Positions 43,401-49,058 of a stretch of 63,505 nucleotides of DNA are shown in pieces. The DNA comes from Pseudomonadota bacterium. Its GTDB lineage: Bacteria; Pseudomonadota; Gammaproteobacteria; Steroidobacterales; Steroidobacteraceae. The notes under the pieces were generated by a model, which was not told where the DNA came from, made no database searches, and saw nothing but the letters and a program-made list of their open reading frames with translations. The stretch covers positions 1 to 63,505 of the forward strand of contig CAUJHJ010000042.1 of assembly GCA_963204835.1 (NCBI GenBank), written 5' to 3'. How positions within the stretch are numbered: the stretch's first letter is position 1; each line of letters starts with the position of its first letter. The position numbers and the translations under genes were made by a program.

Positions 43401-43518
43401 CGAGCGCGCTGTAGCCGAGGCCGTGCGCGCGCTCGACGAGTTCCTGCGGGTGCGAGGCGCCGCGCAGGAACGTGAAGTTCGAGAGGCAGTGCAGCTCTGC
43501 GTAGGCCGGCAAGGTCAT
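40495..43518 (-). CDS. dnaE2: Error-prone DNA polymerase DnaE2
   Basis: The protein is 1007 aa, shorter than replicative DnaE and typical of DnaE2. The start [20 protein letters not shown] opens a PHP domain (about 1-280). The polymerase core has [20 protein letters not shown] and the catalytic aspartates in [20 protein letters not shown]; a C-terminal OB fold contains [20 protein letters not shown]. It performs translesion and mutagenic synthesis with ImuA and ImuB after DNA damage. It is the last gene of the lexA operon. The frame is open upstream, but the ATG at 43516-43518 gives the family start. Confidence 0.96.
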   Translation of the reverse strand: [1007 protein letters not shown]

Positions 43519-43529
43519 GCCGCTGCGCG

Positions 43530-43877
43530 CTAGAGGCTGCGGCCGTCGACCTTCTTCACTTCGATCGTCGAGAGGTCGAGGGCCGGGATGCAGCGCACGT
43601 TGAGCGCCACCGTGTGCCCACGCTTCGGGTCGTTGGCCTCGCCGAACGGCGCGCAGCCGCAGACTTCGCAGAAGCGGTGCCTGATCGCGTGCTTGTTGAA
43701 GGTGTAGGTGGAGAGGTTCGCCTCCGGTGTCGTGAGGCGCAATTTCTCCCGCGGCATGAAATGCAGCAGGTAGCCCTTGCGGGCGCAGTGGCTGCAATTG
43801 CATTCCATGACGGTCCCGATCTCGGTATCGGCCTCGTAGGCGATGCGGCCGCAGTGGCAACTGCCGTGGTGGATCAT
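43530..43877 (-). CDS. GFA/CENP-V-fold zinc protein inside the SOS operon
   Basis: This 115-aa protein has the full set of zinc-binding cysteines of the GFA (glutathione-dependent formaldehyde-activating) family: GSCHCGRIAYEADTE, ECNCSHCARKGYL and HRFCEVCGCAPFGEA. Related proteins catalyse formaldehyde-glutathione adduct formation or cleave thioether bonds, but most are uncharacterised. It lies 12 bases after imuB and 11 before dnaE2, so it must be part of the SOS transcript. Why it is there is unknown; detoxifying a DNA-damaging aldehyde is one idea. Confidence 0.88.
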   Translation of the reverse strand: MIHHGSCHCGRIAYEADTEIGTVMECNCSHCARKGYLLHFMPREKLRLTTPEANLSTYTFNKHAIRHRFCEVCGCAPFGEANDPKRGHTVALNVRCIPALDLSTIEVKKVDGRSL

Positions 43878-43889
43878 CGTTGTTTCTCC

Positions 43890-45404
43890 TTATCCGAACA
43901 CGCCGTGCAAAAACCATTCGTGCGGCGCGCGGCGCTGGCGATAAACCCAGAGCTGCACGGCCGCGCGGCTGCGCATGACGTAGTAGTCGCGCTCGATGTC
44001 GCGGCCGTCCCACCAGCCGGTTTCGATGCGCTCGGGGCCGGCGAGCTTCTCGAGCGGCCCCTCGTAGTGCGGCCAGGCGCCGAGCGCCGGCAGGAGCAAT
44101 GGCGTCGAGAGGAGCCAGAGGGGGCGACGCGTGGCGGGCTGCGGACGAGCAGCGCCAGCTGACGCCTTCTGGCTGCCCGCTGCCTGCTGTCTGTTGTTCG
44201 CCGCCATGTGCAACGCGGCCACGCGCCGCCATGCCGCTTCGGGCCGATGCTCAGGCACGAGGCACAGGCCATAGACGCTGTCCTCGCCGAGCCGCGCGCG
44301 CAGCCGCTCGACCAGCGCCGGCGCCTCGCTCGCGAGGCTGCCGCCGTGCTCGCCCGGCTGCCACAACGCCGCACTCGCGGATTGCCGCGGCACAAGCCGG
44401 CTCGACACGAGTTCGCAGGCGGTCACGGGCGCTGCGAGCGCGGTCGCCGCGAGCTGCTCGCCGAGCAGGAAACCGATCGCGGCCGCGGCGAAGGCCGGCT
44501 GGGCGAAGCGCAAGCGGCAGCGCGTGGCCGCGCCCTCACGATGATGCAGGCGGCACTCGAGCGCCGTGACGCTGCCCTGGCGGCCGCGCAGGAAGGCTTC
44601 GAGCTCGGCGAGCATCGGCGCGAGGAATGCGATGATGGCCGGCTGCTCGGTGAGCTCGTACGACGGCTCGCGGCGCGCGCGATACCGCTCCCGCGGCGAC
44701 AGGTTCTGCCGCGGCTCGGCTTCGACGCCCACGAGCCGATCGAGTGCCGCGAGCATCGCCGGCCCGAAGCGGCGCGCGAGACCTGCGCGCGGCAGGCGCA
44801 GGGCCTGGCCGATTTCGCCCACGCCCATCTTCGCGAGCCGTTCGATCGTTTCCTGCGGCAGCCGCAGCACGCCAAGCGGCAGCGGCGCGAGGGCGCCGAC
44901 GAGCTCCGCACGGTGCAGCACCCTGAAGGGCGCCTCGCCACGACGGCGCGGTGCGCGAGCGCCGGCCAGCGCGGCGAGCGGCGTGGGCGCGAGCGCGAGC
45001 TGCACGCGCACGCCCTCGCGGCGGCACGCGGCGCGCAGCTTGCCGCACAGCGCTTCGACGCCGCCGAACAGTGCAAGGCTGCCGCGCACCTCGAGCAGCA
45101 CGCCATCCGGCGGCTCGAGGCTCACGCGCGGCGTGATCTCGCCCGCCGAGGCCGCCAGGCGCTCGAGCAGCGGCCCGGATGCGGGCGCGGCAAGATGCAG
45201 CGCGAGCCACAGGTCGCCTGCGACGGCGGCCGCCACCGCGGGCGTCATCGCCGCAGGCGCAACGACCGCGGGCGTCACCGTCGCCGGCTTCACCGCTGCA
45301 GGGGCCACCGCAGCCGACGGACGCCGGGTGACCGGCAGCGGGCCGGCCACATCGGCCAGCGCATCGGGGCTCGCTGCCCGCAGCCCCAAACCGCTCGCCT
45401 TCAT
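43890..45404 (-). CDS. imuB: ImuB, Y-family-polymerase-like mutasome protein (shortened N-terminus)
   Basis: The 504-aa protein shows the ImuB middle (TPRVSLEPPDGVLLEVRGSL, LALAPTPLAALAGARA, LPQETIERLAKMGVGEIGQA) and the C-terminal EWFLHGVFG region. ImuB is a catalytically dead polymerase that links the clamp and DnaE2. The N-terminus is odd: about 60 residues of Ala/Val/Pro/Thr repeats come before WLALHLAAPASG, and the run then joins the TPRVSL region directly, so most of the usual N-terminal palm appears missing. Residues encoded at 44140-44200 (NRQQAAGSQKASAGAARPQ) come from a palindromic repeat. Start overlaps imuA by four bases. Confidence 0.88.
   Translation of the reverse strand: MKASGLGLRAASPDALADVAGPLPVTRRPSAAVAPAAVKPATVTPAVVAPAAMTPAVAAAVAGDLWLALHLAAPASGPLLERLAASAGEITPRVSLEPPDGVLLEVRGSLALFGGVEALCGKLRAACRREGVRVQLALAPTPLAALAGARAPRRRGEAPFRVLHRAELVGALAPLPLGVLRLPQETIERLAKMGVGEIGQALRLPRAGLARRFGPAMLAALDRLVGVEAEPRQNLSPRERYRARREPSYELTEQPAIIAFLAPMLAELEAFLRGRQGSVTALECRLHHREGAATRCRLRFAQPAFAAAAIGFLLGEQLAATALAAPVTACELVSSRLVPRQSASAALWQPGEHGGSLASEAPALVERLRARLGEDSVYGLCLVPEHRPEAAWRRVAALHMAANNRQQAAGSQKASAGAARPQPATRRPLWLLSTPLLLPALGAWPHYEGPLEKLAGPERIETGWWDGRDIERDYYVMRSRAAVQLWVYRQRRAPHEWFLHGVFG
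44128..44205. repeat. REP-like repeat in frame inside imuB
   Basis: On the minus strand this stretch reads GCGAACAACAGACAGCAGGC, then AGCGGGCAGCCAGAAGGCG and a right arm with AGCTGGCGCTGCTCGTCCGC. It shares the exact 15-mer CAGCGGGCAGCCAGA with the palindrome between gspE and gspF and has the same CAG-rich layout. It lies within the coding frame and would add a Gln/Ala-rich linker to ImuB. It looks like a mobile palindromic element that was accepted inside a gene. Confidence 0.6.
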
Positions 45405-46009
45405 ATCGCCACCGCGATGCGCTCACGGCTGCCGCCGCGGCTCTTGAGCAAGGCCACTTCCACGCCCCCGGCCCGCGGCGCGATCGAGAGCCGCAGCTCG
45501 GCGGGCGAAGCCTCGCGCGCCGCGGCGAGGCTGCGAAAGACGAAACCGAGCGTACGGCCGCGCCCGGTCGCCAGTTGCAGGCGGCGCAGATCGCGCGGCC
45601 GCGCTGCCTGCACCCACGCGAGCGCCGCCTCGCACGCCCCCGAGCCGAGCGCCTGCTCCATGGCCCAGAGCGGCACGCGCGTGCGCACGACCAGTTGCCG
45701 GTCGAGCGCGACATCGTGTGCCGCGAGCGCGGGGGCATAGGGTTCGAAGGGCGGCGCGATCCACGCGACCCAGCGCGCGGGCGCGAGCCCGGTGAGCCGC
45801 GCGAGCGTGGGGATGAGCAGGTGCAGTTCGCCGACGCCGGGCTGCGGCGTCAGGATCTCAACGAGGCCCGCGCGCGGCCAACCCCCTCCCGGCAGGCCGG
45901 CGTCGAGCATCGGGTAGCCCGTGGACCAGGTGGGCACCCGCGCAGCGTTGCGCCCGCGCCAGAGCGCGGGATGCTCGAGGAGCCGAGCCAGCCGGGAATT
46001 GACGGACAT
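45401..46009 (-). CDS. imuA: ImuA, RecA-like mutasome protein
   Basis: This 202-aa protein has the ImuA/SulA-like RecA fold: VPTWSTGYPMLDAGLPGGGW, then GLVEILTPQPGVGELHLLIP and GLAPARWVAWIAPPFEPYAP. It lacks a full Walker A in the P-loop position (TPQPGVGELHL), as is common for ImuA. With ImuB it supports DnaE2-dependent lesion bypass. It lies 27 bases after the VOC gene and overlaps imuB by four bases. Confidence 0.92.
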   Translation of the reverse strand: MSVNSRLARLLEHPALWRGRNAARVPTWSTGYPMLDAGLPGGGWPRAGLVEILTPQPGVGELHLLIPTLARLTGLAPARWVAWIAPPFEPYAPALAAHDVALDRQLVVRTRVPLWAMEQALGSGACEAALAWVQAARPRDLRRLQLATGRGRTLGFVFRSLAAAREASPAELRLSIAPRAGGVEVALLKSRGGSRERIAVAI

Positions 46010-46036
46010 CGAGGAAGCGGCAGCGCGACAAGCGCA

Positions 46037-46405
46037 TCAGCGGACTTTGGCGAGCGAGAAGTGCGGGTTTTCAATGATGCCGAAGCTGTTGCCGAACGGA
46101 TCGGCCACAGTGGCGGTCTTGATGCCCCCACCCACGTCCTGCACCGGCTCGCGCACGGTGGCGCCGAGCGACTCGAGGCGCTGCAGTTCTGCCGCCGCAT
46201 CGGGCACGCCCCAATGCGCGACCGTGCCGCCCTCGCCCGGCTTTGCATCGGGGATGAGGCCCAGCTCGAAGCCGCCGACCTCGTAGCCGACATAGAACGG
46301 CTGGTCGAAATACGGTTCGCGCTCGAGCACGCGCGAATACCAGGCCTTCGCCGCAGCGAGACCGGGCGTGTGGTAGACGACCGTGCGCAGGCCGAGGACG
46401 CTCAT
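46037..46405 (-). CDS. VOC/glyoxalase-fold protein inside the SOS operon
   Basis: The 122-aa protein is a single VOC module pair. The four metal-ligand positions can be seen: His in [18 protein letters not shown], Glu in [11 protein letters not shown], His in [16 protein letters not shown], and Glu in [12 protein letters not shown] enzymes include glyoxalase I, dioxygenases and fosfomycin/bleomycin resistance proteins; this one cannot be assigned. It overlaps the lexA stop by four bases (ATGA), which places it under LexA control. Confidence 0.87.
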   Translation of the reverse strand: MSVLGLRTVVYHTPGLAAAKAWYSRVLEREPYFDQPFYVGYEVGGFELGLIPDAKPGEGGTVAHWGVPDAAAELQRLESLGATVREPVQDVGGGIKTATVADPFGNSFGIIENPHFSLAKVR

Positions 46406-47016
46406 GAAACCTTCCCCCGGCGCACGACGCCGACGACGATGCCTTCGATGATCATGTGTTCCTGTTTCAGGTCGACGCGGATCGGCTCGAAATCGGCGTT
46501 CTCCGGCAGGAGCCAGGCGATCGAGCCGTCCTGCCGGTAGCGCTTGACAGTGACCTCGTTCTCGAGCCGCGCGACCACGATCTGGCGGTTGCGCACCTCG
46601 GGCGTGCGATGCACGGCGACGAGGTCGCCATCGAGGATGCCGGCATCCTTCATGCTCATGCCGACGACCTTCAGCAGGTAGTGCGGCTTCGGCTGGAAGA
46701 GGTCGGGATCGATCTGGTAGCGCGCCTCGATGTTTTCCTCGGCGAGGATCGGGCGGCCCGCCGCGACCCGGCCGATGAGCGGCAGGCCGAGCTGCTCGCG
46801 CATGGTGTCCTTCAGCTGGATGCCGCGCGAGGTGCCGGGGATCAGCGCGATCACTCCCTTGCGGGCGAGTGCGCGCAGGTGCTCTTCGGCGGCATTCGCC
46901 GAGCGGAAGCCGAGCTCGGCGGAGATCTCCGCGCGGGTGGGCGGCATGCCGGTTTCAGCCATGGTGCGCTGGATGAGGCGGAGGATTTCGGTCTGGCGGG
47001 GCGTGAGGTCTGACAT
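46402..47016 (-). CDS. lexA: SOS repressor LexA
   Basis: At 204 aa it has a winged-helix N-terminus ([20 protein letters not shown], then [20 protein letters not shown]), the Ala-Gly cleavage site in [16 protein letters not shown], and the Ser/Lys dyad in [17 protein letters not shown] and [14 protein letters not shown]. RecA filaments trigger self-cleavage. It heads the operon lexA-VOC-imuA-imuB-GFA-dnaE2, with two LexA boxes 29 and 46 bases upstream, so it would repress itself and the mutasome. Confidence 0.97.
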   Translation of the reverse strand: MSDLTPRQTEILRLIQRTMAETGMPPTRAEISAELGFRSANAAEEHLRALARKGVIALIPGTSRGIQLKDTMREQLGLPLIGRVAAGRPILAEENIEARYQIDPDLFQPKPHYLLKVVGMSMKDAGILDGDLVAVHRTPEVRNRQIVVARLENEVTVKRYRQDGSIAWLLPENADFEPIRVDLKQEHMIIEGIVVGVVRRGKVS

Positions 47017-47044
47017 GGGTTTCTGCCTGGCTGTTCAGGGAAAA

Positions 47045-47060
47045 CTGTATGTCCGTACAG
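47045..47060. promoter_or_regulatory. LexA box 1
   Basis: CTGTATGTCCGTACAG fits the 16-base gammaproteobacterial consensus CTGT-N8-ACAG exactly. It lies 29 bases before the lexA start, close to the predicted transcription start. Confidence 0.88.
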
Positions 47061-47061
47061 T

Positions 47062-47077
47062 CTGTGATTCTATACAG
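47062..47077. promoter_or_regulatory. LexA box 2
   Basis: CTGTGATTCTATACAG also matches CTGT-N8-ACAG and is separated from box 1 by a single base, so the two sites are offset by 17 bases. It covers the predicted -10 box of lexA. Tandem boxes like this suggest cooperative, tight repression. Confidence 0.88.
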
Positions 47078-47094
47078 AATCGGGCAGCGCGCAA
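47067..47094 (-). promoter_or_regulatory. lexA operon promoter
   Basis: On the minus strand TTGCGC (47089-47094), a 16-base spacer and TAGAAT (47067-47072) form a plausible sigma-70 promoter. Box 2 covers the -10 element and box 1 the start site. The remainder of the 336-base gap from lexA to the lipoprotein gene (47095-47352) holds no further gene; AAGGGGACT before the lipoprotein ATG is its ribosome binding site, and its promoter is not obvious. Confidence 0.65.
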
Positions 47095-47352
47095 GCGGAA
47101 AATAAGCAGGCATCGCGCAGCCTCGAAACGGCCGGGGCCGCTGCGCCATGTATCGCCGGGCGCTCATCGAATCGCGCTTCGCTGCACGCCGTTCGCTTCC
47201 GTTGTCGGCGAATTCCGACAGCTGCGTAGGATCGAATTTCTTGCAATCCGCAGCCGGATTTGTTGCAGTTGCGCACCGTGGCCGCCGACATAACGCAATG
47301 TGCTAACGTTCGGCCGGCACCGGTTTCTGTATCCACATTGAAGGGGACTTCT

Positions 47353-47664
47353 ATGAAGAGCGCGATCGTTAAAGTTGCGGCGGCAGCCGCTGTTGTCATG
47401 CTTGTCGGCTGCACGGACCTCAAGCCGCTGCAGGCGCAGGTCGATGACCTGAAGGCGCAGGTCGGCCGGCTCTCGTCGGACGTCGCTGCCGCCAAGAGCT
47501 CGGCGGACGCGGCCTCTTCGGCTGCCCAGTCGGCCTCTTCGACGGCGAGCGGCGCGCAGAGCACCGCGAACCAGGCGCTTGCCGCTGCGCAGGCCAGCCA
47601 GTCGTGCTGTGACGCGACCAACGAGAAGATCGACCGCATGTTCAAGCGTTCGATCTCGAAGTAA
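47353..47664 (+). CDS. Lpp/OprI-like alanine-zipper outer-membrane lipoprotein
   Basis: The 103-aa protein has a lipoprotein signal (KSAIVKVAAAAAVVMLVG followed by C), then a long coiled-coil with Ala at heptad positions (LQAQVDDLKAQVGRLSSDVA, then AKSSADAASSAAQSAS), and a tail SCCDATNEKIDRMFKRSISK. A C-terminal lysine is the residue through which Lpp is linked to peptidoglycan, so a tethering role is possible. A strong SD (AAGGGG) and an intrinsic terminator suggest an abundant single-gene mRNA. Confidence 0.88.
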   Translation: MKSAIVKVAAAAAVVMLVGCTDLKPLQAQVDDLKAQVGRLSSDVAAAKSSADAASSAAQSASSTASGAQSTANQALAAAQASQSCCDATNEKIDRMFKRSISK

Positions 47665-47684
47665 GTCTTACTTCGCTCGACCCC

Positions 47685-47717
47685 GAAAACGCCGCGCCCT
47701 GCGCGGCGTTTTCTTTT
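47685..47717 (+). terminator. Rho-independent terminator after the Lpp-like gene
   Basis: A perfect 13-bp stem GAAAACGCCGCGC / GCGCGGCGTTTTC with the three-base loop CCT is followed by a T-run (TTTTT). It starts 20 bases after the lipoprotein stop. The stem has A and T runs at its base, so it may also work for transcription from the right. Confidence 0.93.
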
Positions 47718-47729
47718 TGGGCCCGCGTG

Positions 47730-49058
47730 TCAGTCCGGCGGATTCCGCAGTGCGGGCGTCAATTCACGGAGAAACACAAACGCATCGAATGCCCGCGCGG
47801 GCACGACGAGGACTTCAGTCGAGGCATTCGCTCCCAATGACTGGAGCCGATCCAGCCACGCCCGCGCGGGCCCATGCCGGCCAGCCTCGCGCAAATCGAG
47901 CAGGAATCGCCCGGGACCCACCCTGGCGAGCGCCGCATCGAGGGTGCCAGCCTCTCCCTCCGCGGCCATGGCCATGATCGAGAGGCTCGAGCCGAACGCG
48001 GCGCGCAGGTGCATGCCCATCGCCGGCGGCGCACGCGCGTACACCGACCAGATGCCACCACGTGTGCGGCCGTTCATCACATGGCCGTTGTGCGCGTACA
48101 GCAGGATCCTGCCTCGCGGCCCCTCGCGTTCCATCACCCAGCGGACGTTGTCAGCCATCGCCGCATCCCGCACGGCATCGGCCCGATAGTCTTCCGGCGC
48201 GAGAGTGCCGCTCCCGTCCGGCATGCGGGACACACGGAACAGGGCCTCGAGCTGGCGTGCGGCGACGGCGTTCTGGCGGGCCCAATCGAACTCGCGTTGC
48301 GATGATGCCGCGATCAGCGGCAGGCGATGCGCGTCGAAGAAACCGGGCAACTCTTCGAGCGCCGCACGCAGTTCAAGCCTTGCGGTGACTGGCAGGCCGA
48401 GATACCCGGGCACCGTGAATTCGCCGAGGAACGCCGCCAGCCGCGACCGCACCCGAGCGGATTCGCGCGGCGCCGCATGCGAGAGAAAAGCGAGGCTGTC
48501 GTCGAGCGTCGCACGCGCGCCTTGCCAGATTCCCGCTGCATCGCCGCCGCTCAGGTCGATGCCATAGATCCTGACCTGCCGTTCGGGTGGGGCCCGCGCA
48601 TTGTGGCGCCGCATCCATTCGAGCAGCGCGACATTCGCGGCGAAGCGCCCGAACCCCCACGTGAATCCGCGCCGCGCGATCGCACGCGCGTCCACCGCAT
48701 CACCTGCGAGGACATGGTCGAACAGGGCCTGCGATTCGTTGAGGCCGGACTCGAGGGCGATTGCCGTGAAGCCGTGCCGCTCGACCAGCTGGCGGAACAG
48801 GCAATTGCGCAAGGCCAGCGGTTCCTCCGCGCCATGCATCGGTTCGCCGAGCGCGACGATCCGGGCGCCACCAATCGTCCCTTCCGCGAACTCCATCGCA
48901 TCGGGCGCGGACACGCCCGCACAAGCGGGTAGCGGAATCGCATGCGCACGCGCCCAGGCGACGAAGGCATCATCGCCGGATGCCCGCGCAACAGCCATCG
49001 CGGACAGGGCCAGGCCGAATGCGCACGCGAGCCTCGCCAGCCGCCGCCTGCACGTCAT
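47730..49058 (-). CDS. Erythromycin-esterase-family periplasmic hydrolase
   Basis: The 442-aa protein starts with a signal peptide (about 1-27, RRLARLACAFGLALSAMAVA). The family's catalytic pattern is intact: ARIVALGEPMHGAEEPLALR (Glu and His), FTAIALESGLNESQALFDHV (Glu) and ILLYAHNGHVMNGRTRGGIW (His). Erythromycin esterases open macrolide lactones, but most family members have unknown targets. Its start overlaps the stop of the beta-lactamase-fold gene (ATGA), so it is the last gene of the TonB-receptor operon. A cyclic ester or amide linked to that pathway is as likely a target as an antibiotic. Confidence 0.85.
   Translation of the reverse strand: MTCRRRLARLACAFGLALSAMAVARASGDDAFVAWARAHAIPLPACAGVSAPDAMEFAEGTIGGARIVALGEPMHGAEEPLALRNCLFRQLVERHGFTAIALESGLNESQALFDHVLAGDAVDARAIARRGFTWGFGRFAANVALLEWMRRHNARAPPERQVRIYGIDLSGGDAAGIWQGARATLDDSLAFLSHAAPRESARVRSRLAAFLGEFTVPGYLGLPVTARLELRAALEELPGFFDAHRLPLIAASSQREFDWARQNAVAARQLEALFRVSRMPDGSGTLAPEDYRADAVRDAAMADNVRWVMEREGPRGRILLYAHNGHVMNGRTRGGIWSVYARAPPAMGMHLRAAFGSSLSIMAMAAEGEAGTLDAALARVGPGRFLLDLREAGRHGPARAWLDRLQSLGANASTEVLVVPARAFDAFVFLRELTPALRNPPD

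Noticed and set aside
40498-43533. Open frame of 1011 codons on the plus strand opposite dnaE2
   Set aside because: Shadow of a fully conserved DnaE2 frame; no recognisable domain.
45230-45330. Possible CRISPR-like or tandem array at the imuB 5' end
   Set aside because: It is only a degenerate Ala/Val/Pro/Thr coding repeat; no conserved repeat with unique spacers is present anywhere in the window.
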